64,000 nt of DNA from the NCBI GenBank assembly GCA_950097015.1, contig CATNEN010000011.1:6226001-6290000 (forward strand), in the 5' to 3' direction. Each line of letters opens with the position of its first letter. Position 1 is the stretch's first letter. The position numbers and the translations under genes were made by a program. The notes under the pieces are model-generated. The model saw nothing but the letters and a program-made list of their open reading frames with translations. It ran no database searches and was not told the DNA's origin. The DNA is from Macrostomum hystrix (taxonomy: Eukaryota > Platyhelminthes > Macrostomidae). Of the stretch, positions 10,295 to 22,285 are shown piece by piece.

Positions 10295-13200
10295 TCAATT
10301 ATAGCCCTCCTCCTTCTTGCCGTGTTTGATCATCTTGGTGAACTCGGTGTAGTTGAAGCGGCCGTCCTGTACGGGGGCGCCGTGCAGCAGTTCGTCCACC
10401 TGATCGTCTGTCCAACGATCGCCCATTGTGGTGAGGATCTCTCTCAGGCGGTCCTCCGAGATATGCCCGGCTCCCTCCGGATCGAAGCAGCCGAAGGCAT
10501 TCTTGATGGTGTCCTCCGGATCGCTGCCGGACATCTTCTCACCAAACAGAGTCAGGAACATTGTGAAATTGATTGGTCCGGGAGCCTCGCTAACCATCTC
10601 CTCGGCGTATTGTTGAAGGCCAACTTCGTTCTTGCCAAGGGAGACAAGGATCTCAGAGAGGTCCTCGGCATCGATGAAGCCGTCCTTGTTGATGTCGATC
10701 ATGTTGAACGCCTCCTGCACAGTGGGTTAGCGAGTTTGAAAAATTTGAAAAATATGAATAAATAAACGCTTTCACACTACTGACACGAGTAGTTGACTGG
10801 GGAACGGCAGCATCGGAACTTTGCCAAGTCATTTTTAGTGATTAGTCATTTAGTCAATTCAAGTGATTACTGACACTAACTAAACTATCCAGCAAACTAT
10901 CGGGAATTTATCCAGCAAACAATCTAGAATTTATCTAGCAAACTATCTAGAATTTATCCAGCAAACAATCTAGAATTTATCCAGCAAACAATCTAGAATT
11001 TATCTAGCAAACAATCTAGAATTTATCTAGCAAAATAGTACGTTGGTTTCATAAAAGATTCTACAAAAAGCACATAACAGAATCCAGACCCAATGCTGCA
11101 ATTTTCAGTCACTGACAGAACAAGAAATTTTAAAAAAATAGACAGAAAAAGAAAAACGCGTTGCTGCTTATAATTGACTTGCTGAAGAACCAAGTATAGA
11201 GTAGGAGAGAGGCGTGGCAATGAATGAGCAGTTTATTTCTGCAACAGCTTTACGACATTCGCAGTTTAAGGACAGAAACACGCAGTCAATGGAAATTAGC
11301 ACTAAATGCGCATATGCAAGAAAAAAAATAGTCAAAGACCTAGTCCTGCTTTATAGTGTTGAACTATAAGGCCTTAATCTTATGAAATTAGATAGTTGAG
11401 CTAAAAAGCTTATAGGCTATAGACTTACTTAGACATTTCAAAGAGTCAGATTATGGTATATACAGAAAAGCTGACAGACAGTTACAGACAAGCCGACAGT
11501 GACAAACAGACAGTTGCAGACAAGCTGACAGACAGATACAGACAAACTAACAGACAGATACAGATTAACAGAGACAGACAGAGATAGTATGCCAGACAGA
11601 GTACAGTACCGACAGACAGATACAAACAAGCTGACAGTAGCAAACAGACAGGCTTACAGACAGATAAAGACAAGCTGACAGACAGATACAGACAAGCTGA
11701 CAGACAGATACAGCCAAGCTGACAGACAGATACAGACAAGCGCTGACAGACAAGCTGACAGACAGTTACAGACAAGCTGACATACAGTTACAGACAAGCT
11801 GACAGACAGATACAGCCAAGCTGACAGACAGATACAGACAAGCGCTGACAGACAGATACAGACAAGCGCTGACAGACAAGCTGACAGACAGTTACAGACA
11901 AGCTGACAGACAGTTACAGACAAGCCGACAGACAGACACAGCCAAGCTGACAGACAGATCTACAGACAAGCGCTGACAGACAAGCTTACAGACAGATAAA
12001 GACAAGCTGACAGACAGATACAGACAAGCTGACAGACAGATACAGCCAAGCTGACAGACAGATACAGACAAGCGCTGACAGACAAGCTGACAGACAGTTA
12101 CAGACAAGCTGACAGACAGTTACAGACAAGCTGACAGACAGATACAGCCAAGCTGACAGACAGATACAGACAAGCGCTGACAGACAGATACAGACAAGCG
12201 CTGACAGACAAGCTGACAGACAGTTACAGACAAGCCGACAGACAGATACAGCCAAGCTGACAGACAGATCTACAGACAAGCGCTGACAGACAAGCTTACA
12301 GACAGATAAAGACAAGCTGACAGACAGATACAGAAAAGCTGACAGACAGATACAGCCAAGCTGACAGACAGATACAGACAAGCGCTGACAGACAAGCTGA
12401 CAGACAGTTACAGACAAGCTGACAGACAGTTACAGACAAGCCGACAGACAGTTACAGACAAGCTGACAGACAGATACAGCCAAGCTGACAGACAGATACA
12501 GACAAGCGCTGACAGACAAGCTGACAGACAGATACAGACAAGCTGACAGACAGATACAGACAAGCGCTGACAGACAGATACAGACAAACTGACAGACAGT
12601 TACAGACAAGCTGACAGACAGATACAGACAAGCTAACAGACAGATACAGATTAACAGAGACAGACAGAGATAGTATGCCAGACAGAGTACAGTACCGACA
12701 GACAGATACAAACAAGCTGACAGTAGCAAACAGACAGGCTTACAGACAGATAAAGACAAGCTGACAGACAGATACAGACAAGCTGACAGACAGATACAGC
12801 CAAGCTGACAGACAGATACAGACAAGCGCTGACAGACAAGCTGACAGACAGTTACAGACAAGCTGACATACAGTTACAGACAAGCTGACAGACAGATACA
12901 GCCAAGCTGACAGACAGATACAGACAAGCGCTGACAGACAGATACAGACAAGCGCTGACAGACAAGCTGACAGACAGTTACAGACAAGCTGACAGACACT
13001 TACAGACAAGCCGACAGACAGACACAGCCAAGCTGACAGACAGATCTACAGACAAGCGCTGACAGACAAGCTTACAGACAGATAAAGACAAGCTGACAGA
13101 CAGATACAGACAAGCTGACAGACAGATACAGCCAAGCTGACAGACAGATACAGACAAGCGCTGACAGACAAGCTGACAGACAGTTACAGACAAGCTGACA

Positions 13201-15225
13201 GACAGTTACAGACAAGCTGACAGACAGATACAGCCAAGCTGACAGACAGATACAGACAAGCGCTGACAGACAGATACAGACAAGCGCTGACAGACAAGCT
13301 GACAGACAGTTACAGACAAGCCGACAGACAGATACAGCCAAGCTGACAGACAGATCTACAGACAAGCGCTGACAGACAAGCTTACAGACAGATAAAGACA
13401 AGCTGACAGACAGATACAGAAAAGCTGACAGACAGATACAGCCAAGCTGACAGACAGATACAGACAAGCGCTGACAGACAAGCTGACAGACAGTTACAGA
13501 CAAGCTGACAGACAGTTACAGACAAGCCGACAGACAGTTACAGACAAGCTGACAGACAGATACAGCCAAGCTGACAGACAGATACAGACAAGCGCTGACA
13601 GACAAGCTGACAGACAGATACAGACAAGCTGACAGACAGATACAGACAAGCGCTGACAGACAGATACAGACAAACTGACAGACAGTTACAGACAAGCTGA
13701 CAGACAGATACAGACAAGGGGTAAGAAGTCAGACGGCAAGTGTTGATTATCAGTCGGGCAAGTTCTCTACGTATTCCGTCCAGCAAAGGTGCTGATAAAA
13801 ACAGTAAGTTTAAATCGCCTTTTAGGTGCTTCAAAAAAGGATAAATCTAAGAAAAAACAGCAAACTTAAAAATGAGATCTCGCAGGACGAAAGGCGTAGA
13901 GAACGATGCCCAATAGTTCTTTGGCTGCTGAATCACAATAGACTGTAGATTTGTAATTTCAATTTTTCAACAAAAGATAATGCAGATCAGAAACAGGCAT
14001 CTGGCTTGAGTCGGCAAGTGGGCTCTTATAGGCGCGAGAATTTTTTTCCAATTAAAAAACGTCATTAATCTAACATTTAATAGATCCCACAAAATTGCTT
14101 TCCTAATCCGACGATATCAGATTATAAAAACGTTTTCAAGGAAAAAATTTCTTCCTAGAAGAAAAAACGAAATAACTAAATCCCAAAGCAATAAACAGAA
14201 GTCACGAACCATTTTTATGGTTCAAAGAAATAAATTCTAAAAAAAATAGAGCCCGTCTTGATTCACATCCGAGTTTTATAACATAATTTCTATTTCTTTA
14301 AAAAAACCTATGATTTGCCCCTAGATCAGACGTAAATAAGTAGACAGTATGTCAGACAGAGTACAGACAAAGAGACAGTATGTCAGACAGAGTACAGACA
14401 AAGAGACAGTATGTCAGACAGAGTACAGACAAAGAGACAGTATGTCAGACAGAGTACAGACAAAGAGACAGTATGTCAGACAGAGTACAGACAAAGAGAC
14501 AGTCTGTCAGACAGAGTACAGACAAAGAGACAGTCTGTCAGACAGAGTACAGACAAAGAGACAGTATGTCAGACAGAGTACAGACAAAGAGACAGTATGT
14601 CAGACAGAGTACAAACAAAGAGACAGTATGTCAGACAGAGTACAGACAAAGAGACAGTATGTCAGACAGAGTACAGACAAAGAGACAGTATGTCAGACAG
14701 AGTACAAACAAATAGACAGTATGTCAGACAGAGTACAGACAAAGAGACAGTATGTCAGACAGAGTACAGACAAAGAGACAGTATGTCAGACAGAGTACAG
14801 ACAAAGAGACAGTATGTCAGAGAGAGTACAGACAAAGAGACAGTATGTCAGACAGAGTACAGACAAAGAGACAGTATGTCAGACAGAGTACAGACAAAGA
14901 GACAGTATGTCAGACAGAGTACAGACAAAGAGACAGTATGTCAGACAGAGTACAGACAAAGAGACAGTATGTCAGATTGACAAGATGAGTCATTGTAAAA
15001 GACAAGAAGACAGTAATGTTTATAAACATGGGGTAGAAACAAAAAAGCATACTGATAAAAAACAGATAGGAACTATTTTTAATTATGGTATGAAGAATGA
15101 TGAAAATAAATTAAACAAACCTTAAATTCCTGAACAGACTGTTCAGAGAACATGCTGAACACATTGCTAGTGTAGCGCTGGGTGCGCTGCCTTGGTCCAC
15201 GACGCTTAGCAGCAGCCTTGGACAT
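10295..15225 (-). CDS. MYL9: Myosin regulatory light chain, smooth/non-muscle type
   Basis: Two coding exons: 15121-15225 (35 codons) and 10295-10714 (139 codons plus stop), giving 174 residues, the usual size of the family. Donor AAG|GTTTGT, acceptor TGCAG|GAG, phase 0. Exon 1 encodes the basic N-terminus and the kinase target region; the Thr-Ser pair in [10 protein letters not shown] (residues 19-20) corresponds to the MLCK/ROCK phosphorylation site known in this family. The first EF-hand loop (42-53) is [12 protein letters not shown], a complete metal-binding loop; later EF-hands are degenerate, as is normal. The protein binds the neck of conventional myosin II and controls its motor and filament assembly. 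The 4.4 kb intron contains two large satellites. An essential light chain or calmodulin is less likely because of the phospho-site N-terminus. Confidence 0.93.
10888..11036. repeat. Tandem array, ~23 bp unit, ~6 copies, in the light-chain intron
   Basis: The unit is TAGAATTTATCCAGCAAACA plus ATC, with CCAGC and CTAGC alternating. Confidence 0.9.
11471..13716. repeat. Large GACAGACAGATACAGACAAGC satellite with 1086 bp higher-order repeat
   Basis: The basic unit of about 22 bp is GACAGACAGATACAGACAAG plus CT, with CGCTGA and TTAC variants. Landmark words recur exactly 1086 bp apart (CAGATTAACAGAGACAGACA at 11561 and 12647). Identical long frames also recur at that spacing (11986 and 13072; 11654 and 12740). 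The array is therefore two copies of a 1086 bp block. It lies in the light-chain intron. Confidence 0.95.
13717..14339. other. Intronic spacer between two satellites
   Basis: AT-rich intron sequence of the light-chain gene with nothing else recognised. Confidence 0.4.
14340..14977. repeat. Tandem array, 31 bp unit, ~20 copies, in the light-chain intron
   Basis: The unit is CAGTATGTCAGACAGAGTAC followed by AGACAAAGAGA. A 31 bp unit advances the frame each copy, so three units encode a 31-residue repeat and all plus-strand frames stay open; this explains the 258-codon frame at 14349. The strand and intron position argue against a gene. Confidence 0.96.
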
Positions 15226-16228
15226 TTTCTATTTGTTTTGTTTAATAAGATTTGACACTTTTTATACAGTCCAAATTAAATCTTGGCTGATAAAACACTG
15301 GAATAAAAAGCATTTTGGTCAGGTGAGCTCAAAAATTGCCTGCATAGAGAAAATTTTGGCATTTCTAATACATAAGTGTGCTTTTACTTAGGAAGGAAAA
15401 TTTTTAATCACTTTATTAACTAAATAAGTTATCTAATGCATATCCAGTGCAAAATAAACAGGGCCATTTAGATTTTTCAACATTTTTATGTACTTCCCAC
15501 ATAGCTTCCCATGACATTTTGCAACAAAATAATTGAGATGAGTGGTACTCCAGAGTCACATGGACCTTGCAACTTGCTAATTCCTTATTCCTTAATATAT
15601 ATTACATATAAAAAATGAAACCCATTAGATAGCAGTCTTAAAACTGTGCAATGGGCATATAGTCTTATCAGGTTCTGATCAAGTATACATGCAGTGGACA
15701 CTGAAAGTATACAAAAGCAGTACATATCTCCTGGCACTTCTAATCTCCTGACTTGTATGCATGATTTTGTAAATAAATTAAAACAAAGCCATTAGCCAAT
15801 AACCAATCTCAAAATTACAATTAGTGAATGTTTTTGGTGTCATCGGAAGTTCAAATTTCAATTTCAATTTTTATAAAAAAACTTTAGCTTTTAATTTTAA
15901 ATTCTTAAAACGATTTGAAGTTCAAATCATCACTAGACTATAGCATATCATTTTAGCAATACACCCTTTAGCTTTTAGGGACATATAATAACCAACAGCT
16001 AGTAGGTAAGTGCCTACATCATTGCCTACAATTTTTGGACCTCAATGACCTATGAACCTATTTTGCATACTAATTCAAAACTTTAACATTATTGAGGGAT
16101 TGTGGGCAAATTATCTAGAGGATGTATAGTCTGTGTAAACACTGAAACTGACTGCTATTGTTGCAAACCTGCATAGATAGAATACTCAAATTGCAAGTTA
16201 TTTAAATAAATAAAATTAAACAAACACA
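15226..16228. other. Upstream region of the light-chain gene
   Basis: Should contain the minus-strand promoter and 5' untranslated sequence. AT-rich; no specific element could be assigned. Confidence 0.3.
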
Positions 16229-16414
16229 ACTTATTGCTTAGCTAGGCCTAGCCAGTAATATAGGCCCTATGAACTTTGTATATTAATATTGACTTAAGTT
16301 ATAAAAACTTAATGACATCACACTTATTGCTTAGCTAGGCCTAGCCAGTAATATAGGCTCTATGAACTTTGTATATTAATATTGACTTAAGTTATAAAAA
16401 CTTAATGACATCAC
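16229..16414. repeat. 93 bp tandem duplication with 12 bp palindrome
   Basis: Two nearly identical copies start near 16229 and 16322, differing by a base or two (GGCCCTATG versus GGCTCTATG). Each contains GCTAGGCCTAGC, a perfect palindrome. The near-identity suggests recent duplication. Confidence 0.93.
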
Positions 16415-18030
16415 ACCTAAAAGCAATATAACATTGTTTAAGTCTAACAATTTTCTAAAGGCCTAAAATTTCTTGGGTTGGCTAAGAGGTTAAGATTAAG
16501 AGTTATGTATAATGAATAATACATAGTTTTTATTGAAAAGCAAGTCATTTTGTTGACAGTTGTTACTGTGACAGTTGGTTTGGTCTGGTAAGTCAAGTTG
16601 GTTTGTTCAGTAGATCAAAAAGTAAACAAATGCAGAAAGTGGGTTGCATGCCAAAAATTATTGCGTCGTATTTTTGGCTTACATTCGTATAATATAATTT
16701 ATTTGGCCGTCACTGGTAAGCAAACTGCATAGGGAAAGTTATAGTTCATTTGCCTTGCCACTTAAGGAGACTATTCTGTGAGCCTATGCCACTGCACTGC
16801 TTACGGAATACCTGGGATAGTGTGTAAAAATCCCAAGCCAGTATACCCCTGGCTGGCGCACATCAGTAAATAAGTTACTCTTCCGCAAAATAAAAAATTA
16901 CAAAGTTAGCTCTTCTTTTGTGACTCGTTGTTTTCACAGGAAATCGGATAAATTTCATAAAAAGTTTCGAGTCATTTAAGCATTTAAACAAACTAAGTTC
17001 TAACATTCCGTAGAATGAAAATGAATATTTTATCTTTATTGGTTTAATCACAATTCTGTGTAATTAAACATGCTGTAATATGCTTATATAAAATAACTAC
17101 ATCATAATTTTAGTGCTTTCTATCCTGCGACAGAAAAACACCAAGTATCTGCATGCTATATGTATGCTCGAGTGAACTAAAGCGATAGGGAAAATTAAGT
17201 GTCGTGCACAAGCAAGGAAAACTTTGAAATAACTACAGTGGTTAACTAGAATTAACTAGTCCTTGACTTAGTATTGAACAGTATGTAGCCACGATTCGAA
17301 CTCGAGACCTCTTTTTATCTGCTCGACGAAGCTGATGAGCAATAACCACTTATCAAACATCTGCTGAACCGTACACTCTGTGCGTAAAGTTGGCGTCATT
17401 GACGCCATAAATTCTTCAGTCGAGATCTTGAAAAACGTGGCAATCTTAGAATTCGTCGAAACATGTCATGCACGCGTCATCATGCACTGCACACTGCACA
17501 GGCTACAGTCCTTCCAGTTCACTTGGCTATATAGTAGTAATTCCTATAAATTGGGTACAGGAAATCTTTCTTTGCTTGGCCAAGTTTTCGCAGTTCGCAT
17601 TGCTAAATGCCGAATCCGCACGCTACAGCATTTCCTAACTGAAGCCTAATGAGCCCGCGAAAACAGACTATTACGATGGAGGATTTAGATGGGATAATCT
17701 GCTTTGTCACTGCATGCTCTTGGGAACAACAGAACAACTTACTGCTGAACCTATCTCTCTAGCAGTAGCTTTTTGGCCTCGGAAATTTATGGAAATTTCG
17801 CTGGCGCAGACTTTTATACAAAGTGACTTGCTAAATATAAGAAAATTTGGCTTGACGACTGTCATAAAGATGGCATTTTTTGCCCCGGAATTGTCGATGA
17901 CGCAAATATACCGTGGACTTTTAGTTTGTCGCCGTATTTTGGCTTAATAATGATAACGTGCAATTTCATTGGTCCCATGATTAGTTTACGCTGGAGTAGA
18001 ATTTCAGTTAAGCTTTCATGATGTCCTCAA
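16415..18030. other. No gene seen; possible SINE remnant near 17285-17360
   Basis: On the minus strand 17285-17360 contains a B-box-like GGTCTCGAGTTCGAATCG and a weak A-box-like AGTGGTTATTGCTC, resembling a tRNA-derived repeat, but the cloverleaf does not close. A small dyad GGCGTC-ATT-GACGCC lies near 17390. No gene was found. Confidence 0.35.
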
Positions 18031-18095
18031 AGTCCATGGACTGAACAGCAGTACACTGCCTTTGGCGCCACGCAATATAGCTGCGGCTGTGCCAC
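18031..18095 (+). repeat. SINE-A 3' fragment
   Basis: Contains AGTCCATGGACTGAACAGCA and CAATATAGCTGCGGCTGTGC, diagnostic words of the SINE-A body also seen at 27452, 36941, 51047 and 57333. Confidence 0.65.
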
Positions 18096-18099
18096 TGCA

Positions 18100-19025
18100 T
18101 ATTATAAATATGATCTATATAGACTCCATGGCTACTAACCGAATGTCCTCTGCAGCTAAATGGATAAATGTTTACATTAACCTTTATAATGGGATTACAG
18201 TAATATCGTGATATATGAAATAGATCTATTACCAAACTGTTCCTATACGTGTCAATAGGATTTTCTTTATCCGTCCACTGTTTATCTTGATCTGTTCCGT
18301 TCGGTTAGAAAGTCTGTACGCAGCGACCAAAGCTAACAGACGAATGATCCATGGCACCCATTTGACAGCCAGTAGAATTGAAATAACGTGGAAAATAATT
18401 TCTTCCTCGAGGACTATTAAAAATAGCTCAAACTCTGATCTTCGACCTCTAAAAATTCTACAACATCAGCACATACATGCATAGTACATATATTACATAG
18501 ATATATGCATCACAGTCAGTCTACACACCTTTTCAGTATCTGTATTCATCTGTTATATATTTAAGGCGACATTCGACATTTAACAGCCGACAGTTAACGC
18601 TCTTGTTTTGCTGCTTGGTAACTTTGGTAACTCGAACACGCGCATGCCGAAAGTCTTGTTCGGTTGCACCGCAACAGATGCAGAAGGCAGCTGAATATCA
18701 ACTAGTTTTTTTCTTTTCTTACCTTTCTCGGTGAAGAGGCCTAGAAAACAGCGACCTTTTCACTTAAAAAGTGTCGCAAGATGTACTTTCTAGCGTGTTA
18801 TATTTATGTATCTAGGATAGACCAAGAATTTGATATACTAATTTCCATTTGCTTAAATGTTGCTATTTCTATAACACATTTTCTTGAGACGCATGTCTGT
18901 CTGTCTTAGCTAGCTGCATCATTGACAGGAATGTAGAAAGATTTTACATTTAATCGGAAAAATTATTCAGACTGACAAATATGACAATAGGTGAGATCCG
19001 TGTTGAATGACTGCTGTTTCTGATG
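18100..19025. other. No gene seen
   Basis: AT-rich, with short frames only. Confidence 0.35.
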
Positions 19026-19027
19026 AA

Positions 19028-19235
19028 AGCTATAGGCCAGATAATAGTGCATGAGTTTTGAAGGTCGGGAGTTCGATTCCCGACTCCACTATAACAATAT
19101 GTGTAATTTAGCAACACACGTAACTCTGCATTCCTTCAGTTCACCCAGCTGAACTGATACGAGTATTTTCTGGTGTCATTGAGGGTGTACACAGCCTTCA
19201 CTGCTCATCAGGCACAATCTGGACAGGTAAAAATA
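19028..19235 (+). repeat. Degenerate SINE-A
   Basis: A B-box-like GGTCGGGAGTTCGATTCCCG is followed by SINE-A body words (TCTGCATTCCTTCAGTTCA, CATTGAGGGTG, ACAGCCTTCA). The right end gives way to the retrotransposon fragment. Confidence 0.6.
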
Positions 19236-19261
19236 GAAATTAATTTTTTCATTACTGCAGG

Positions 19262-19925
19262 GCGGCTGCGGGCAATGACACATTATTCGGACCAGCTTGC
19301 AAAGGCTGGCGCAGCCAGCTCCCTGATGGGCCCGGGCCCGGAGGCCCCGATCCCAGCCTCTGTGGTCAACTCCAACATCAACCGCTGGATGGAGACCCGG
19401 AGGAGGTGGTCTAGCACCCTGAACTGTCGCCAGTCCAGGGCTGTAGTGCCAACCCCCTCTAGTAATCTGCGTAAAGCCTTGCTCAGGCTAAATCGCAGAG
19501 ACCTGAGAGCAGTCACCATGGCCCTCTCGGGACATGGCTGCTTCACCAGACACCGCTACCTCCAAGGCCACGTGCCTGAGGAAATGTGTCCTTTCTGCTG
19601 CTCCGGACGTGAAAACGCCGAGCATTTCATCTGCCACTGCCCGGCCTTCACCCGGGCTAGGCTAAAACATCTCGGGCCGGCACCGACCCTTGTCGAAGCC
19701 TGCTCACCCGATAACATTCCACAACTCGCCCACTTCCTACGGGATACCGGCCGAGCTGAGTTCTTCCCAGCCTATGGCGAGGAAGATCACGCGGCGGATT
19801 CGACCGACGGACCACCCTGAGCGGCACCGCCTCGCTGGAGGCCGTCTGGCTGCTAGGGGTTAGCGATATGGGCGGCATCGGCCGCCTCCTCGCTGCGTCC
19901 GTCATGGAGGCTCCCTGCCGCTAAG
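19262..19925 (+). mobile_element. 3' end of a non-LTR retrotransposon (5'-truncated ORF2)
   Basis: The frame ending at 19820 resembles the region after reverse transcriptase in I/R1/jockey-like LINEs: conserved W and L/R spacing, an [13 protein letters not shown] segment, then a zinc-binding CPFC-x8-H-x4-C signature ([18 protein letters not shown]). Reverse transcriptase and endonuclease are missing, so this is a dead 3' copy from 5' truncation. About 100 bases of GC-rich 3' sequence follow the stop. At about 19258-19300 the words GGCTGCGGGCAATGACACAT also match the minus-strand tail of SINE-B, so the left junction is composite. Confidence 0.75.
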
Positions 19926-20560
19926 TAGGTGTATTGATGTTTTTATAGGTAGGATTGTTAAGTCCTACTTGGTAAGTACAGCTCGCTAATATAGCAAAAC
20001 AGGCAGACAAAGTTAAGCTTCAGCTAAAGTAGAGAATTTAGAGAGAAGAACCTATTTAACTAAAATAGGCAGGTAGCAACAAGTGCAGCGATGAGTGTAT
20101 GGCGATGGCCCTTCAGTTCATCCACCCCAGACATGTGCAATATGTGAAATTCTTTCTCCCCTGATGCGCCCACTTTCAGATAAAAATCTGCATATTCATT
20201 CAATTGCAACAATGCCAGCAAACGCATATTTTCTGTTTCCATATCAGTCGGCGCATGCCGCATGACAATGTACACCGCAGCCCATGCAATATAGATAGCA
20301 ACAGTTTTTGACAGGCACACACGCGGAAAACAGGAAAACAGGAAAACATGCCTAATCGCTAGGCATGCAGGCACTAGAGCAGCTAGCTAGCCTCCCATTG
20401 GTCAGGAGTAAATGTCTTCCTAACCGTCCACGAAGCCCGGGTCCGCTCTCTGGGATAGGGATATATCTTGGGGAAACGAAATGGGCATGCAGGCACCGAT
20501 TCTAGCGATTTCTACGGAGAAAATCCCCTCATTCACGTCGGTGAAAACTGTCGGCAGGAG
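19926..20560. other. Upstream region of the Arf-like gene
   Basis: No gene seen. The Arf-like open frame extends upstream only through a TTG and is not preceded by another in-frame ATG. Confidence 0.3.
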
Positions 20561-21199
20561 ATGGGAGCATTTTACTCGTCCCCAGTGCGTGTTCTCCTGC
20601 TGGGTCTTGACAGCTGTGGGAAGACCACGCTGCTCCGTCAGCTCACCTGTCGCTACGGACTCGGCTGTTCGCGAGCTGCTAAGCAGACCAACGAAGTTGA
20701 AGATGACGACGACGATGTTGCAGACGAAGCCGCGGCAGCTGAGGCCGCCGATTCCGACCGAATCCAGCCGACATTCGGCTGCGTCGGAGCGGAGATTCGG
20801 CTGCCGTGCGGCGGCCCAGTTCTGGCGCTAGTCGAGATCGGCGGCCGGCGTTTGTTCCGCGACTTCTGGCGCTACCACACAGCCGGCGCCGAGGCGGTGC
20901 TTTTCGTGGTGGACAGCAACGACTCGCGACGTCTGGACGAGGCTCGGAGCTTCCTGTTCGAGGTGGCGACCAGCTGGGAACTGCTCGGAGTTCCAGTCAT
21001 TGTGCTGGCCAACAAGCAGGACATGCCGATGGCGCTGCCTAGCTGGCGAGTGGCTGCCGGTCTGCAGACGGAGCTTCTTGAACGTCTGGGACACCCGCTG
21101 CATGTTCACCGGACCATCGGTAGTACTGGCGACGGCCTCCTGACAGCGTTGCACGTCCTGGCTCGTCTAGTAAGGCAGCGGCGAAGGAGAGGCTGCTGA
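20561..21199 (+). CDS. Divergent Arf-like small GTPase
   Basis: 212 residues from the ATG at 20561, chosen because the protein then begins MG like myristoylated Arf/Arl proteins and runs directly into the first beta strand. P-loop GLDSCGKT is at 15-22, a switch-I PTFG at 70-73, NKQD at 151-154. Two departures from the family are clear. The switch-II WDxGGQ is replaced by VEIGGR (91-96), so the residue that positions the hydrolytic water is Arg instead of Gln. An acidic Ala/Asp/Glu insert (about 46-66) enlarges the region before switch I. The C-terminus is strongly basic. Nucleotide binding is likely, hydrolysis is doubtful. The gene is intronless and GC-rich relative to its flanks, so it may be an expressed retrocopy. 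I cannot place it in a named Arl subgroup. Confidence 0.85.
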   Translation: MGAFYSSPVRVLLLGLDSCGKTTLLRQLTCRYGLGCSRAAKQTNEVEDDDDDVADEAAAAEAADSDRIQPTFGCVGAEIRLPCGGPVLALVEIGGRRLFRDFWRYHTAGAEAVLFVVDSNDSRRLDEARSFLFEVATSWELLGVPVIVLANKQDMPMALPSWRVAAGLQTELLERLGHPLHVHRTIGSTGDGLLTALHVLARLVRQRRRRGC

Positions 21200-21589
21200 G
21201 ATGGCACAATGATACTGTTTGGCTGATTCGGCTGTGAGAACTTTCAGGCTGTGCCTGAATTTTGACGGGTCATTCTTTCTGTACAGTCGGGATGAGATAA
21301 AATTGCAATAATTATATCATATACTAAATAGGAATTATTTCTGATTACTATTATGCTATTTAATAATCGCATTTTTGTTAACTTGTAAACTAGCTCGTAA
21401 TGAAAAGATTTGCCCACAAAACCTTGCAAAAATAGTACAAATGAAGGACTTGTATATATAGCTGGTGTACAGCAGTCTAAAGTAGCTACTTGATTCCGTT
21501 CTGATACAAATATGTTTTTTGTTTTTTTCATCAATTAGAAAGTGGAAATCTTGAGTGGTTTGTCGTAAGTCCCCAAAACTGATAAATCT
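21200..21589. other. 3' flank of the Arf-like gene
   Basis: AT-rich; no gene. Confidence 0.3.
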
Positions 21590-21720
21590 ACAATGGATAT
21601 TGAATGTACAATGAATCTACAATGAATGTACAATGGATGTACAATGGATGTACAATGGATCTACAATTAATGTACAATGAATGTACAATGGATGTACAAT
21701 GGATGAACAATTGATGTACA
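21590..21720. repeat. Tandem array, 12 bp TGTACAATGGA unit, ~11 copies
   Basis: Units alternate ATGTACAATGGA, ATCTACAATGAA and similar. This is the same family as the array at 28176-28435. Confidence 0.9.
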
Positions 21721-21724
21721 GTTT

Positions 21725-22285
21725 GAGTAAACATAGAGGCCATTCCAATGTACACGATAGCACACATTAATTCAAAATATGTTTGCACCCAGTTTTACTA
21801 CTTAAAGCAACGGAGAGAATGAAATTTTGCTTTTGTAGCAGCGCGAAAAGCACTGAGCATATTGAATTATAAAAATGTAGACTAATTAAAAGCCGGATGC
21901 ATGTATCGGACCAAAGCACACGTCAACAATAACATCCAAGCCATTAGGGGCATATAAATCGAGATGCATAATGAAACTTCCCTTTCCGATGCTGCTATAC
22001 AAAAGAAATTTAGTAAGTATGGACGGAAAAAAGTAGGCATAGCGGAAGAGAAAGGGTTGGCTAGAAAATGAAAGATCGTCCCTTTCAATTTGGGCTTGAT
22101 CGCGATGCGAGTTTTGAGAATATAAAAAACTAAAAAGCCTTTAAAAGGCCACGAATATGCAAAAGAAGTTTTCCACCGAAGAAGGTCAAAATAATTTAGC
22201 GGCATAAATTAGCTTCATTATATTGAGTCAAAAGTGCAAAATTAAGAGCTGTGGATATTGCTCAAAGACTTTTCGTACATTGGAC
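21725..22285. other. No gene seen
   Basis: Short frames only. Confidence 0.3.

Noticed and set aside
14349-15125. 258-codon frame of [11 protein letters not shown]-type peptide
   Set aside because: A 31 bp array in the light-chain intron, on the opposite strand to the gene.
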